Shown one piece after another: positions 44,324-54,842 of a DNA stretch of 64,000 nt. This DNA is from Desulfobulbaceae bacterium (GTDB lineage Bacteria; Desulfobacterota; Desulfobulbia; Desulfobulbales; Desulfobulbaceae), in assembly GCA_023544645.1 (NCBI GenBank), contig JAMJFO010000001.1, positions 113,737 through 177,736 of the forward strand, read 5' to 3'. Every line of letters starts with the position of its first letter. The stretch's first letter is position 1. Under the pieces are notes generated by a model. That model saw only the letters and a program-made list of their open reading frames with translations. It searched no databases and had not been told where the DNA came from. The position numbers were made by a program, and so were the translations under genes.

Positions 44324-44537
44324 GGTCGATATGGTCAGGGTATGCTGTGTGTGCAGAAAAATTGAACGGGATGGGCAATGGCTCGGGACCGCGGTTTACC
44401 CCGGTCAAAAAGTAAGCCATGCATACTGCCCGGCATGTTTTGATGACCTGATGGATGTGGTGGATCGATATGCCCTGCAGGAGTGGAGCAGGTCGGTTTA
44501 TACGGTTGTTGAGGCAGTGAAGGCCCCAGGGCCATGA
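44310..44537 (+). CDS. Small cysteine-motif (zinc-binding) protein in the ftsW position
   Basis: The predicted 75-residue protein has two CxxC pairs (VCCVCRKIERDGQW and SHAYCPACFDDLMDVV). They form a zinc-finger-like module resembling those attached to response regulators and PAS proteins in Desulfobacterota. It overlaps murD by 14 bases and its TGA overlaps the murG ATG (ATGA), so it is translated within the dcw operon. In most dcw clusters ftsW stands exactly here between murD and murG. Its function is unknown. Confidence 0.7.
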   Translation: MIAVEVDMVRVCCVCRKIERDGQWLGTAVYPGQKVSHAYCPACFDDLMDVVDRYALQEWSRSVYTVVEAVKAPGP

Positions 44538-45640
44538 TGCGGGTTATTGTAACCGGCGGCGGAACAGGGGGGCATCTTTTCCCCGGGATTGCGCTGGCGA
44601 CCGGTCTGCAGCAGAGGATTCCCGGCTGTCGAATCATGTTTATCGGCACCCGCCGTCTGCTGGATCAACAGGCCCTGGCCGGGTATGATTTTGAGCTTGC
44701 ATCGATTAAATGCATGGGGCTCAAGGGAATGGGGCTGGGCAACAGGATACAAAGTGTGCTGCAGCTGCCCGCGGCAGTGGTGGAAGCAAGAAGGATCATG
44801 AAGCGATTCGCACCGGATCTGGTCTTCGGGGTGGGAGGGTATGTAACCGGGCCGGTCCTCCTGGCGGCGCGGCTGAGCTCCATTCCGCTGTGTATTCATG
44901 AACAGAATTCAGTGCCCGGGCTGGCCAACAAGATGCTGGCAAGGATAGTGGACAGGATTTTTCTTTCCATACCCTGTCGATATCCCTTTCCGGCGGCCAG
45001 GACATTGGTGACCGGCAACCCGGTGCGTCGTGAAATAATTGAAGCGTCATCGCATCGTGGTGTGAGCGAAAAAAAAAGGATAACTATTCTTGTTTTAGGG
45101 GGCAGTCAGGGAGCGCATCGGGTAAATTTCCTGGTAGCAGACGCGATGGATGAGCTGGCCCGTGAGTATGCCGACAGGCTGACACTGATCCATCAGACCG
45201 GCGAAGCCGATGAAAAAGAAGTCCGATCCCGTTACAGCAGGATAGGGCTGCAGGCAGAGGTGAAACCATTTTTCCAGGATATGGCCGGAGTGTACAGCCG
45301 GGCCGATCTGGTCGTTTCCCGGGCCGGGGCAACGACTCTGGCCGAACTCTCGGTAATGGGCCTGCCGGCGATCCTTATTCCCTATCCCTATGCCGCCGAT
45401 GACCACCAGAAGACCAATGGGCTGTATTATCAGGACGGCGGCGCAGCCACGATGCAACTCGAACAGGAGCTGAACGGTGCAAAACTTGCAAGGGAGATCA
45501 GGAATCTGTTCCATAATCCGGACTGGTTGCAGAAAATGTCCGAAAAGATGAAAAGTTTAGGGAAACCCGAGGCGACCGATGCGATCATCAATGAGTGTCT
45601 GGCGCTGATTGAGCAGAGAAAGGCACAGGCAGGCGCCTGA
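44534..45640 (+). CDS. murG: Lipid II synthase MurG (GlcNAc transferase)
   Basis: The 368-residue GT-B glycosyltransferase has a [15 protein letters not shown]-terminal loop, [28 protein letters not shown], a [13 protein letters not shown] loop and a donor site [34 protein letters not shown]. It adds GlcNAc to lipid I. The start overlaps the stop of the small zinc protein gene, and a second ATG directly follows. Confidence 0.96.
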   Translation: MMRVIVTGGGTGGHLFPGIALATGLQQRIPGCRIMFIGTRRLLDQQALAGYDFELASIKCMGLKGMGLGNRIQSVLQLPAAVVEARRIMKRFAPDLVFGVGGYVTGPVLLAARLSSIPLCIHEQNSVPGLANKMLARIVDRIFLSIPCRYPFPAARTLVTGNPVRREIIEASSHRGVSEKKRITILVLGGSQGAHRVNFLVADAMDELAREYADRLTLIHQTGEADEKEVRSRYSRIGLQAEVKPFFQDMAGVYSRADLVVSRAGATTLAELSVMGLPAILIPYPYAADDHQKTNGLYYQDGGAATMQLEQELNGAKLAREIRNLFHNPDWLQKMSEKMKSLGKPEATDAIINECLALIEQRKAQAGA

Positions 45641-45648
45641 AAGCGATT

Positions 45649-47064
45649 ATGTATAAAAAAACCAAAAATATTCATTTCGTCGGTATCGGCGGTATCGGTA
45701 TGAGCGGTATTGCCGAGCTCTTGTTGAACCTGGGATACCAGGTCTCCGGGACTGATCTGCGGGTGTCGCAGATAACCAGACGCCTGGAGCGGCTCGGAGC
45801 ACGGATAAATTACGGCCACGAAGCCCGTTTTTCCGAAGGCGCCGACGTGGTGGTCACCTCTTCGGCCATTGACCCGGCAAACCCCGAGGTCAGGAGCGCC
45901 ATGGATAACCTGGTGCCGGTCATTCAGCGGGCGGAGATGCTGGCCGAACTCATGCGTCTGAAAAGGTTCGGCATAGCGGTGGCTGGCAGCCACGGCAAGA
46001 CCAGCACCACCTCCATGGTATCCTGGATGCTGTACCGGGCCGGTCTTGACCCCACCGTGGTCATCGGCGGCAAGGTGGACAGCCTGGGCGGCAATGCCAA
46101 ACTGGGGGAAGGAGAGTTCCTGGTGGCCGAAGCCGATGAAAGTGACGGCTCGTTCCTCAAGCTTGCACCGGTGATAGAGATCGTCACCAATATCGATTTG
46201 GAACACCTGGATTACTACAGGGATCTTGATCATATCAAGGAGGTCTTCCTGCAGTTTATTGAACGGATTCCATTCTACGGGGCAGCCATCCTGTGTCTTG
46301 ATGATCCCCATGTTGCCGACTTGCTTCCCCGCATCCAGCGAAGAATAATTACCTACGGTCTGCATGAACAGGCTGATATATACGCCACGGATATTCATTG
46401 CAGGGGCAGACAGAGCGAATTTCTGGTCCGCCGCGGCGCGGAAGAGCTTGGTCGGATAACCCTCAATATACCCGGCCGCCATACCATCTACAACAGTCTC
46501 GCCACTGTGGCGGTGGGGCTTGAACTGGAAATTGATTTTTCGATTATTGCCGATGCCCTGGGAAGTTTCAGCGGGGTGCAGAGGCGGCTTGATATCAAGG
46601 GTGAGGTGAACGGGGTGCTGATAATCGATGATTACGGTCATCATCCCACCGAGATCAGGGCTACCCTGGATGCCGTGCGTGACGGCTGGCCGGAGAGGCG
46701 GCTGGTTGTTGCTTTTCAACCGCATCGCTACACGAGGACCAAAGCGCTGTTCGATGATTTCAAGACGGCATTCCATCGGGCGGATATACTGGTTCTGACC
46801 GACATTTATCCGGCCAGCGAAGCGCCCATTGAAGGGGTAACCTCCGCAGCGCTGGTTGAGGCGGTGAAAAAGCATGGCCAGCGCGAGGTATATTTCATGC
46901 CCGATGTCCGGGAGCTGCATACCCATCTGGTCGAGATCCTCCAGCCGGGCGACCTGCTGCTGACCCTGGGGGCAGGCAATATCGTCAATGCGGGCGAAGA
47001 GCTGATCCGGCTCATGACCGGTGACGGCGGCGATGACCGGCAGCAGGTTGAACAGGTTGGCTGA
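45649..47064 (+). CDS. murC: UDP-MurNAc:L-alanine ligase MurC
   Basis: The 471-residue ligase has [28 protein letters not shown] at the N-terminus, [16 protein letters not shown] (ATP loop), [36 protein letters not shown], and [12 protein letters not shown]. It adds the first amino acid of the stem peptide. The TGA stop overlaps the ATG of murB by one base. Confidence 0.96.
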   Translation: MYKKTKNIHFVGIGGIGMSGIAELLLNLGYQVSGTDLRVSQITRRLERLGARINYGHEARFSEGADVVVTSSAIDPANPEVRSAMDNLVPVIQRAEMLAELMRLKRFGIAVAGSHGKTSTTSMVSWMLYRAGLDPTVVIGGKVDSLGGNAKLGEGEFLVAEADESDGSFLKLAPVIEIVTNIDLEHLDYYRDLDHIKEVFLQFIERIPFYGAAILCLDDPHVADLLPRIQRRIITYGLHEQADIYATDIHCRGRQSEFLVRRGAEELGRITLNIPGRHTIYNSLATVAVGLELEIDFSIIADALGSFSGVQRRLDIKGEVNGVLIIDDYGHHPTEIRATLDAVRDGWPERRLVVAFQPHRYTRTKALFDDFKTAFHRADILVLTDIYPASEAPIEGVTSAALVEAVKKHGQREVYFMPDVRELHTHLVEILQPGDLLLTLGAGNIVNAGEELIRLMTGDGGDDRQQVEQVG

Positions 47065-48026
47065 TGGATAGTCTCAGGAAAAAGCGGTATGCACCGGGAT
47101 CGGCGTGGCGGCAGAACTTGTCAAGATTCTGGTCCGGAGCAATATACTGGGATGTCGATATGGCGGAATACTGTACCTTCAAGGTCGGCGGTAAGGCTGA
47201 AGCGCTGGTGGTTGCCACCGGCCGGACAGAGCTTGAATCGCTCATGCATTGGCTCCGCGAAAACGGGGTCAGCTGGCAGGTGATCGGACGGGGAAGCAAT
47301 ATACTGGTCCAGAGTGCGGGATTTAACGGGGTCATCATCATTCTCGGCGGTCGATTCGGGGCCATTGACCCGGTGGACGATCCCGGCACGGAAGGACAGG
47401 AGGTGAAGGTGCGGGTCGGAGCCGGCTGCTCTGTGGCGCATCTTGTCGGCTGGTGCGCCCGCCGCCATTTACGCGGCATTGAGTTTCTGGTCGGCATCCC
47501 GGGCAGTATCGGCGGCGTCGTCTGTATGAATGCCGGAGCCTGGGGCAGTGAGATCGGGGAGAGGGTGGTAACCGTTACCTGTATCGGCCAGGAAGGTGTT
47601 ACGCGGACTCTGGCCAGAGAACAACTCGATTTTTCCTATCGCCGGCTGCAGCTGAACAAGGGGAGCCTTGCCGATTCGATCATTGTTGAAGTTGTATTGC
47701 GGCTGCATCCGGGCACAGGGGAAGAAATAAGGGCGCAATGCCGGGAATATATGAACAGACGTCGAGCCAAACAGCCCATGGGCGCGGCTTCGGCCGGTTC
47801 TTTTTTCAAAAATCCGTCAGGGGATTCGGCAGGGCGGCTCATTGACGCTGCCGGTTTGAAGGGATTGCGCAGGGGGGACGCCATGGTGTCGTCCAGACAT
47901 GCGAATTTTATTGTCAATACCGGTCAGGCGACGGCTGATGACATTGTTGCCTTAATGAAAGAGGTGCAGCAGAAAGTATATCTTCATTCCGGCGTGATGC
48001 TTGAGCCGGAAGTGCATCTGCTGTAA
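47064..48026 (+). CDS. murB: UDP-N-acetylenolpyruvylglucosamine reductase MurB
   Basis: The 320-residue flavoenzyme has the FAD-binding motifs YCTFKVGGKAEALV, IGRGSNILV and FLVGIPGSIGGVVCMNAGAWGSEIG. It also has SYRRLQLNKG, and the type I catalytic region PMGAASAGSFFKNPSGDSAGRLIDAAGLKG (catalytic Ser), with a final Glu in LEPEVHLL. It reduces the enolpyruvyl group to make UDP-MurNAc. Confidence 0.95.
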   Translation: MDSLRKKRYAPGSAWRQNLSRFWSGAIYWDVDMAEYCTFKVGGKAEALVVATGRTELESLMHWLRENGVSWQVIGRGSNILVQSAGFNGVIIILGGRFGAIDPVDDPGTEGQEVKVRVGAGCSVAHLVGWCARRHLRGIEFLVGIPGSIGGVVCMNAGAWGSEIGERVVTVTCIGQEGVTRTLAREQLDFSYRRLQLNKGSLADSIIVEVVLRLHPGTGEEIRAQCREYMNRRRAKQPMGAASAGSFFKNPSGDSAGRLIDAAGLKGLRRGDAMVSSRHANFIVNTGQATADDIVALMKEVQQKVYLHSGVMLEPEVHLL

Positions 48027-48050
48027 GGAGTGCGGAAAAAAAGACGAAAT

Positions 48051-48986
48051 ATGTATAATCCGCGTGCTGCAAAGACAACAGGATTTTTCAAGCGGCTTTT
48101 TCGTCGAGTTGCCGGGATGGATTTGCGCGCTTCCGGGAGGTGGTACCGGCCCGCCATCGGGAAAAAGGGGACTGTGGACAGCCGGCAGCGTTCGTGGCGG
48201 ATAAAAAAAATATCCCAGAAAGCCATGCTGTTTATCCTGATGCCGCTGGTGGTGTTCAGCCTGGGCTGGCTGGCTTATGTCATGCTGCTCCATTCGGATA
48301 TATTCCGGATGACGTCGGTTTCGGTCAAGGGGAATCAGGTGACAACACCGGCGCAGATTCTGAAAACAGCCGGTCTGCAACGGGGAGTGAACCTGCTGAC
48401 CCTCGATGTTTCCGCCATTGAAGCATCGGTCAGGCAGGAGCAGTGGGTGGACCAGGTGTGGCTGAAACGACACTGGCCCTCAACCGTTGAAATTATTATC
48501 CGGGAATATAAACCTTTTGCCTTGATCAATCTGGAGCGTGACGGAATCAGACAACTTTATTATATGGACAGTAAAGGGGAGGTTTTTGCTCCTTCAACTG
48601 CTGAAAGGGACCTTGATTATCCGGTGGTTAACGGTGCGGGCCTTGCGGAAGACCTGCAGGGCAAGCGCTTCCGGGAAAATTCACTGGGCGCGACGGCCTT
48701 CGATTTTCTCAAGCTGACCGCCAGAGGGAACCAGATTCTGCCGACACAGGCTGTGTCCGAGATCAGTGTTGATCGGGAGAACGGGTTGATTGTCTATCTG
48801 GTGGACCACCCTTTCCCGATCTATATGGGAAAAGACAAGATACGGCTCCGGTTTGATAGGCTGGTCAGGATCCTGGCAAAACTGTACCGGGATGACAGTA
48901 TCAAGGGAGTGGGGGAAATCAGAATGGATTATGGCGAAGACAAGATACTTGTGGCCGGGGTTGATGAGGCCTCGCGGGAAAAATGA
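48051..48986 (+). CDS. ftsQ: Cell division protein FtsQ
   Basis: The protein of about 311 residues has a basic N-terminal tail, one membrane helix (AMLFIPMPLVVFSLG region) and a POTRA domain (MTSVSVKGNQVTTPAQILKTAGLQRGVNLLTLDVSAIEASVRQEQWVDQVWLKRHWPSTVEIIIREYKPFALI), followed by the FtsQ C-terminal beta domain. It links divisome parts in the periplasm. The start is uncertain. A GTG at 48030 overlaps the AAGGAG site, and the ATG at 48051 lies 20 bases past it. The end overlaps ftsA as ATGA. Confidence 0.85.
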   Translation: MYNPRAAKTTGFFKRLFRRVAGMDLRASGRWYRPAIGKKGTVDSRQRSWRIKKISQKAMLFILMPLVVFSLGWLAYVMLLHSDIFRMTSVSVKGNQVTTPAQILKTAGLQRGVNLLTLDVSAIEASVRQEQWVDQVWLKRHWPSTVEIIIREYKPFALINLERDGIRQLYYMDSKGEVFAPSTAERDLDYPVVNGAGLAEDLQGKRFRENSLGATAFDFLKLTARGNQILPTQAVSEISVDRENGLIVYLVDHPFPIYMGKDKIRLRFDRLVRILAKLYRDDSIKGVGEIRMDYGEDKILVAGVDEASREK

Positions 48987-50212
48987 AAATGGAAGAAACG
49001 GAAATTCACGAACAGGGCGAACTGGTTGCCGGTCTTGATATCGGTACGACGAAAATCTGCGCGGTGATCGGCGAGGTGTTCGATAATCGGATCGAGGTTA
49101 TCGGAGTGGGCACGGCAGCATCATCAGGTATGCGGAAAGGCGTTGTCGTTAATATCGAGGCGACGGTGAAGGCGGTGCGTGAAGCCGTGGAGCAGGCGGA
49201 AAATATGGCCGGCTGTGAAATTGATACGGTGTATGTCGGTATTGCTGGCAATCACATCAAGGGTTTTAACAGCCCCGGGATCCTGGCCATTAACAACCAG
49301 GAGATCAAACAAAAAGATATTGATGCGGTGATCCAGGCCGCGCAGACCGTGAAAATATCGGATAATCAACGTATAATCCACGTGCTGCCCCAGGAGTATA
49401 TGGTCGATGACCATACCGGCATTCAGAATCCCCTGGGCATGACCGGCGTTCGCCTGGTAACCAATGTGCACATTGTGACCGCTGATAACACCTCGCTCCA
49501 CAATCTCCTGGTCAGCTGCAACCGGGCCGGTCTGGAGGTCGCTGAAATAGTCCTGGAATCTGTTGCTTCGGCCCGGACGGTTCTCAGCAGGGATGAGGAG
49601 GAACTGGGGGTTGCTCTGATCGATATCGGCGGAGGGACAACGGATCTGGCTATTTTCTGCAACGGCACGATCAAGCATACCTGGGAGCTTGCCCTGGGCG
49701 GCAACAGCCTTACCAGCGATCTTTCCGTGGGCCTGCGGACGCCCATGCAGGAGGCTGAGAAATTGAAATACATGTATGGATCGGCCCTGTCCGCGATGGT
49801 CAAGGAAAACTATGTCGTTGAAGTGCCGACCGTGGGCGATCGCAAGCCGAGAAAAGTTTCCCAGCGGGTTATGGTGGAGATTCTGGAGGCGCGGATGGAG
49901 GAGATCCTCCAGTTGGTCAGCAAGGAGATCAATGGCTCCGGCTACCGGAGCCGTCTGAATGCCGGAGTGGTCATCACCGGAGGTTCCGCCCTGCTGGCGA
50001 ATATTGTCGAAATGGCTGAACAGATATTTGATATGCCGGTGCGGATAGGGTATCCTCGAGGGGTTGAAGGACGCATGGACGAGGTGAATTCTCCTCGATG
50101 CACCACGGCTGTGGGTCTGCTTATGTATGGCAGTCATGCTGCGCGCACAAAATCCAAGAGGTCGTCGGGGGTTATTAAAAAATTCAAGGATATTGTTAAA
50201 AATATAGTATGA
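48983..50212 (+). CDS. ftsA: Cell division protein FtsA
   Basis: The 409-residue actin-like ATPase has phosphate loops GLDIGTTKICAVIGE and IDIGGGTTDLAIFCNGT, the 1C subdomain (VVNIEATVKAVREAVEQAENMAG), an adenosine loop (GVVITGGSALLANI), and an amphipathic C-terminal helix (GVIKKFKDIVKNIV) for membrane binding. It anchors FtsZ at the membrane. The ATGA overlap with ftsQ fixes the start. Confidence 0.96.
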   Translation: MKMEETEIHEQGELVAGLDIGTTKICAVIGEVFDNRIEVIGVGTAASSGMRKGVVVNIEATVKAVREAVEQAENMAGCEIDTVYVGIAGNHIKGFNSPGILAINNQEIKQKDIDAVIQAAQTVKISDNQRIIHVLPQEYMVDDHTGIQNPLGMTGVRLVTNVHIVTADNTSLHNLLVSCNRAGLEVAEIVLESVASARTVLSRDEEELGVALIDIGGGTTDLAIFCNGTIKHTWELALGGNSLTSDLSVGLRTPMQEAEKLKYMYGSALSAMVKENYVVEVPTVGDRKPRKVSQRVMVEILEARMEEILQLVSKEINGSGYRSRLNAGVVITGGSALLANIVEMAEQIFDMPVRIGYPRGVEGRMDEVNSPRCTTAVGLLMYGSHAARTKSKRSSGVIKKFKDIVKNIV

Positions 50213-50299
50213 AAAAAATATTAATTGTCTTTGGTTGGCAAGGGGTTGATGGTATATTACCACCAACCATGGAAATATGGAGCGAATGGGGGGAACGTC

Positions 50300-51493
50300 A
50301 TGCCCTTTAGAATTGCAGAAGAAGAACCGGTAGCTCATATCAAGGTAATTGGTGTCGGCGGCAGCGGGGGGAATGCCATCAACACCATGGTCGAGAAACG
50401 TCTCCATGGCGTTGAGTTCATTGCCGCCAATACCGACTTGCAGGCCCTTGAGAAATCGCGGGCCGATGTGCGTCTGCAGCTTGGCCCGGGCATTACCAAG
50501 GGAATGGGCGCCGGCGCCGACCCTGAAAAAGGTCGGGACGCCGCCCAGGAAAGTTACGAGGATATCCGCAATGCCCTCAGCGGCGCAGATATGGTTTTTA
50601 TCACCGCCGGTCTCGGCGGCGGGACTGGGACGGGGGCTGCGCCTGTTATCGCCAAGCTGAGCAAGGAAAGCGGCTCCCTGACCGTGGCCGTGGTGACCAA
50701 GCCTTTCTACTTTGAAGCCAAGACCCGGATGCGCAATGCCGAGAAGGGCTGGGATGAACTCAAAAAATACGCTGACACCATCATAACGGTTCCCAATGAC
50801 CGGCTGCTCAGCCTGATGCAGAGAAACTCGACCCTTGTCGATATGATGCAGAAGGTTGATGATGTTCTGCTGCAGGCTGTGAAAGGAATCACCGACCTGA
50901 TTAATCTGCCCGGCCATATCAATGTTGATTTTGCCGACCTGAAAACAGTGATGAAGGAGGTCGGTCCGGCGATTATGGGATCCGGTGCGGCTTCGGGGGA
51001 AAATCGGGCGGCAGAAGCTGCCAAGCGGGCAATTGACAATCAATTGCTGGAAGACATTGGTATTGACGGAGCCATGGGCATTCTCATCAACATCTCCGCT
51101 ACCGAGGAAAGCCTGACCATGGCGGAATTCATGGAAGCCTCCGCCCTTATCCAGGAAAAGGCCCATGAGGACGCTAACATAATCATTGGCGCCCTGTTTG
51201 ATGAAATGCTTGGTGACGAGCTCAGGGTTACGGTCATTGCCACCGGTATTTCGGCCATTGAAGAAACAGAGACGATTTCGCATATCAATGTGGCCCGGAG
51301 CCGCAAATCCGAAGCGGCTGATCACTCCCCGCAGCATAAACAACAAACCGAATCCGCGCCCCAGAACAGGTCGGTCAGCAATGCCCAGCCTAATCCCCAG
51401 CATCGTTCTCCGGACATGCCCACACCGATTTTCGATGACCGGGAACATGAGAACTGGGATGAACCGGCGTATATTCGGAAAAAAGCCAATTGA
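50300..51493 (+). CDS. ftsZ: Cell division protein FtsZ
   Basis: The 397-residue tubulin-like GTPase has [16 protein letters not shown], the [11 protein letters not shown]-box, the NFADVK-like T7 loop ([10 protein letters not shown]), a glutamine-rich linker, and the conserved C-terminal peptide [11 protein letters not shown] that binds FtsA. The ATG at 50300 has GGGGGGA upstream; an in-frame start at 50225 lacks one. It ends the dcw cluster. Confidence 0.97.
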   Translation: MPFRIAEEEPVAHIKVIGVGGSGGNAINTMVEKRLHGVEFIAANTDLQALEKSRADVRLQLGPGITKGMGAGADPEKGRDAAQESYEDIRNALSGADMVFITAGLGGGTGTGAAPVIAKLSKESGSLTVAVVTKPFYFEAKTRMRNAEKGWDELKKYADTIITVPNDRLLSLMQRNSTLVDMMQKVDDVLLQAVKGITDLINLPGHINVDFADLKTVMKEVGPAIMGSGAASGENRAAEAAKRAIDNQLLEDIGIDGAMGILINISATEESLTMAEFMEASALIQEKAHEDANIIIGALFDEMLGDELRVTVIATGISAIEETETISHINVARSRKSEAADHSPQHKQQTESAPQNRSVSNAQPNPQHRSPDMPTPIFDDREHENWDEPAYIRKKAN

Positions 51494-51610
51494 GCAGTTC
51501 GCTGTTTGTGGTGGTTCATATATCCATACTGCGCAGAGGAGGCGGGCTTGTCTGGTGCATGATGCGTCTCCTCCCATAAACTGAAGGCAACTTCGATTTC
51601 AAGAACTCCC

Positions 51611-53371
51611 TTGTCGTCTTCCCCCCTTGCCACGGAAAAAGGTACGATCAGAAAAAAATGGACAGGCCTGCTGCCTGTTGCCCTGATCTATCCGAACAGT
51701 TATCCGCTGGCAGTGTCCAACCTCGGCTACCAGCTGGTGTACAGCCAGCTCAATGATTTTGCCCACATAGTGTGTGAGCGGTTTGTCTATCCGGCAGCCC
51801 ACCAGACATTGCGTTCGCTGGAATCGAACCGGCCGCTGAGTGATTTTGGCGTTGTTTTGGCTTCCATCAGCTTCGAGGATGACTATCCCCGCTTGGCGGC
51901 CATGCTTGCGGCGGGCGGCATTGAACCCTTTGCCGCGGATCGGGGTTCGGTCGTCGGTCCGGGTTCGCCGCTGGTTATCTTCGGCGGGGTGGCAGTGTTC
52001 ATGAATCCCGAGCCCCTGGCTCCTTTTGCCGATATCATGGTAATCGGAGAGGCGGAGCCGGTGCTGCCATCCCTGGTTGGCAGGATCGAGGATTTCCTGG
52101 CCCGTGGCGGGACCAGGCGCGATTTTCTCCTGGGTGCCGGACGTTCCCTGCCCGGTTGCTACATTCCCTCGCTCTATTCATTTCAGTTTGACACAGAGGG
52201 CCGGGTGCTCTCAACCAGTCATGAACAGGGGCTGCCGGACCGGGTGGCAAAGGTGACGCTCAAACATACGGATACGGCGTCCCATTCGCAGATACTGTCT
52301 CCGGAGGCCGAGCTCGGCATGTTCATGACCGAACTCGGGCGCGGGTGCAGCATGGGGTGCCGGTTTTGCGCCGCCGGTTTTATTTATCGCCCGCCGCGCC
52401 GCTGGGATGTGACAACTATCCTCAAAGGACTGCAGGCCTGTCCCGGGGAAATGGACCGCATCGGCCTGCTGGGGATGGAAATGGCGGGTCAGGATGTATT
52501 GGACAGGGTTGCGGAATATCTTGCTGAAAATAGTTGTTCTTTGAGTTTTTCTTCGTTGCGGGCGGATCGCATCAGCGAAAAGCTCTTGTCTCTCTTGTCG
52601 CGCTCCGGCCTCAGGAGTGTGGCCATCGCGCCGGATGGCTGCTCTGAACGGCTGCGCAGAGTTATCAACAAGGGATTGACCGAGGAAGAGCTGCTGGCAG
52701 CCGCGGAAAAACTGGTCCACGCCGGTATAGTCAATCTGAAGTTGTATGTAATGGTCGGTCTGCCGACGGAGACAGAAGATGATCTTGCAGAGATGGTCCG
52801 GCTGGTCAAACGGCTGCGCAAAAGAATCCTGCCCATCGGCAGGAAGCGGGGCCGGGTATCGGAAATCACCCTGTCGGTAAACAGTTTCGTTCCCAAACCG
52901 TGGACACCGTTTCAGTATGTATCCTTTGGCGGAATTGACCGGGAAACAGCAGACCGCGACCGGGACGAAAATAACGCGGTTATGGCGCTCAAGGGCAAAA
53001 TCAGGTACCTTCGCCAGGGGCTTTCAGGAGTCGCCAACCTCAGGATCAAGGCGGATCGGCCGGAGCGGGTGCTGCAGCAGGCGGTGTATGCCCGGGGTGA
53101 CCGGCGGTTGGGCCCGGTCCTGATGGATATCGGTCTGCGCGGGCTGTCGCTGGGGCAGGCCCTGAAGAAACATGGACTGACAGCATGGGAATATGCGGTC
53201 AGGCACAGGGACCGGGAAGAGCGGTTCTGCTGGGATGTTATTGACCATGGCATACGGAAGGACTATCTCTGGCAGGAGTTTTGCAGGAGCATGAAGGAAA
53301 AGCCGACCATACCCTGTGATCCCACCCGGTGCAGGAGCTGCGGAGTGTGTAATGAACAAGTATCAGTCTGA
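51611..53371 (+). CDS. Radical SAM protein with N-terminal B12-binding-like domain (TIGR03960-like)
   Basis: The 586-residue protein has an N-terminal Rossmann-like domain (LIYPNSYPLAVSNLGYQLVY, ASISFEDDYPRLAAML). The radical SAM core follows, with GRGCSMGCRFCAAGFIYRPPR (CxxxCxxC cluster near residue 250), APDGCSERLRRVINKG and VNLKLYVMVGLPTETEDDL. A C-terminal CDPTRCRSCGVC motif could hold another cluster. The layout resembles the TIGR03960 family of unknown substrate, sometimes linked to tRNA or lipid modification. The start is a TTG with no strong ribosome site, so the true N-terminus is uncertain. It overlaps the kinase gene by 20 bases. Confidence 0.85.
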   Translation: MSSSPLATEKGTIRKKWTGLLPVALIYPNSYPLAVSNLGYQLVYSQLNDFAHIVCERFVYPAAHQTLRSLESNRPLSDFGVVLASISFEDDYPRLAAMLAAGGIEPFAADRGSVVGPGSPLVIFGGVAVFMNPEPLAPFADIMVIGEAEPVLPSLVGRIEDFLARGGTRRDFLLGAGRSLPGCYIPSLYSFQFDTEGRVLSTSHEQGLPDRVAKVTLKHTDTASHSQILSPEAELGMFMTELGRGCSMGCRFCAAGFIYRPPRRWDVTTILKGLQACPGEMDRIGLLGMEMAGQDVLDRVAEYLAENSCSLSFSSLRADRISEKLLSLLSRSGLRSVAIAPDGCSERLRRVINKGLTEEELLAAAEKLVHAGIVNLKLYVMVGLPTETEDDLAEMVRLVKRLRKRILPIGRKRGRVSEITLSVNSFVPKPWTPFQYVSFGGIDRETADRDRDENNAVMALKGKIRYLRQGLSGVANLRIKADRPERVLQQAVYARGDRRLGPVLMDIGLRGLSLGQALKKHGLTAWEYAVRHRDREERFCWDVIDHGIRKDYLWQEFCRSMKEKPTIPCDPTRCRSCGVCNEQVSV

Positions 53372-54824
53372 TTTTCTTGAAAGGAGAAGAAAAAGACAGG
53401 CGCGCGAGATTCATGCCGGCATCCAGCCTTTTAAACTGGTCAAGTATTTTTCCTATACCAGCCTGGTCGTCATTCTGGTTGCATCATTTTTTCTTTCACT
53501 GATCATCTCAAATAACGCCAAGCGGGTGCTGCTCGACCGCAGTGAGAGCTATTCGGAACTGTTTGCCGAGAACCTCAGCCGCCAGGTTTTTCTTCGTTTT
53601 GTACTGCCCACTGCTATTCAATACGGGGCCATTGCCCTCAGCAATGAAACCCAGTTCGAGCGGCTTGACCTGGTGGTCCGGAACGTGACCAGAGGAATGG
53701 GTATTGATTCGGTCACCATTTTTGATTCCAATGAGAATATTATCTCCTATTCCACCATTCCTGAACTTGTGGGCAAAGAAGACAAGGGAGGGATCGAATA
53801 CCGGAAGGCCCTGCTGGGAGAAAGCAACTCCGTGCTCATTTCCAGTGCGTCGCTGATAAATCTGCTTCCCGGAGCACGCCCGGTATACTGTAAACTCAAA
53901 ACCTATATCCCTTTCCGCAGCGAGGAAAAACTGGGTGAGCGGCAGGGGAATATCATGGGGGTCATCGAGGTGGTCAATGATCTTTCCGATGACATGGAAG
54001 CCATCATCAAGCTCCAGGGCAGGATTATCCTTCTTTCCCTGGTCATCATGGGCGTCCTTTTCGGGGCGCTGTCCTATATTGTTTTCCGGGCGGATCGGAT
54101 CATCGAGGCCCGGGCTGATGAAAGAAGGCAGCTCGAGGTGAAACTGCACGAGACCGAACGTCTTGCCACCCTCGGCAAGATGGTTGCCGCGGTGTCCCAT
54201 GAAATCAAAAATCCCCTGGGAATCGTCCGGTCGACCGCTGAAATTCTCGGCAAGCGCATCAGCAAGGTCGCACCGGGCAATGAGCATCTGGCCAACATCA
54301 TTGTCGATGAAACATCCCGTCTTGACAATATCGTGCGCGAATTTCTCGATTTTGCCCGTCCCAAGGAGCTGCAGCCGGAGATGGTCTCTCTGAACACCCT
54401 GGTGGAACGGGCCGCCTCTTTCATGCAGCCCGAATTCGAAAACAAGTCAGTGGAGCCGGTCCTTGATCTTGATCCTCAACTTCCCAGGATACCGCTGGAT
54501 CCCGAACAGATCTATCAGGTTCTGCTCAACGTGATGATCAATGGTGTCCAGGCCATGCCGGACGGCGGTACAATTTCGCTCAGGTCCCGGGTAACTCTCC
54601 GGGGAGATGTTGAGCTGGATATCGGTGATACCGGGACAGGCATGCCTCCTGAGAAGGCGGAGCAGATATTTACCCCGTTCTTCACGGATAAGAATCGCGG
54701 CTCCGGTCTGGGCCTGGCCATTGCCAAAAATATTATTGACAAGCACAATGGGCGCATAACCGTTGTCAGTAACGAAGGGCAGGGCAGCACCTTTACCCTG
54801 ACATTCAGCAGATCGCTTGGCTAG
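53352..54824 (+). CDS. Membrane sensor histidine kinase
   Basis: The 490-residue kinase has two membrane helices (about 35-58 and 225-247) around a periplasmic sensor domain of about 165 residues. HisKA follows (AAVSHEIKNPLGIVRSTAEIL, phospho-His in SHEIKNP), then HATPase_c with N box VMINGVQAM, DIGDTGTGMPPEKAEQIFTPF and GSGLGLAIAKNIIDKHNG. No response regulator gene lies beside it, so its partner is elsewhere. The start overlaps the radical SAM gene by 20 bases, suggesting co-transcription. Confidence 0.92.
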   Translation: MNKYQSDFLERRRKRQAREIHAGIQPFKLVKYFSYTSLVVILVASFFLSLIISNNAKRVLLDRSESYSELFAENLSRQVFLRFVLPTAIQYGAIALSNETQFERLDLVVRNVTRGMGIDSVTIFDSNENIISYSTIPELVGKEDKGGIEYRKALLGESNSVLISSASLINLLPGARPVYCKLKTYIPFRSEEKLGERQGNIMGVIEVVNDLSDDMEAIIKLQGRIILLSLVIMGVLFGALSYIVFRADRIIEARADERRQLEVKLHETERLATLGKMVAAVSHEIKNPLGIVRSTAEILGKRISKVAPGNEHLANIIVDETSRLDNIVREFLDFARPKELQPEMVSLNTLVERAASFMQPEFENKSVEPVLDLDPQLPRIPLDPEQIYQVLLNVMINGVQAMPDGGTISLRSRVTLRGDVELDIGDTGTGMPPEKAEQIFTPFFTDKNRGSGLGLAIAKNIIDKHNGRITVVSNEGQGSTFTLTFSRSLG

Positions 54825-54842
54825 AACAACGACGTCGGTATC

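Noticed and set aside
45430..46926. A nearly 500-codon minus-strand frame opposite murG/murC
   Set aside because: It lies antisense to conserved Mur ligases with intact motifs, and has no ribosome site or recognisable domain.
49124..51577. An open frame of more than 800 codons on the minus strand opposite ftsA and ftsZ
   Set aside because: It exactly overlies two certain genes. Its protein is low-complexity, rich in His, Gln and Pro, and resembles no family. Such frames arise from codon bias in GC-rich genes.
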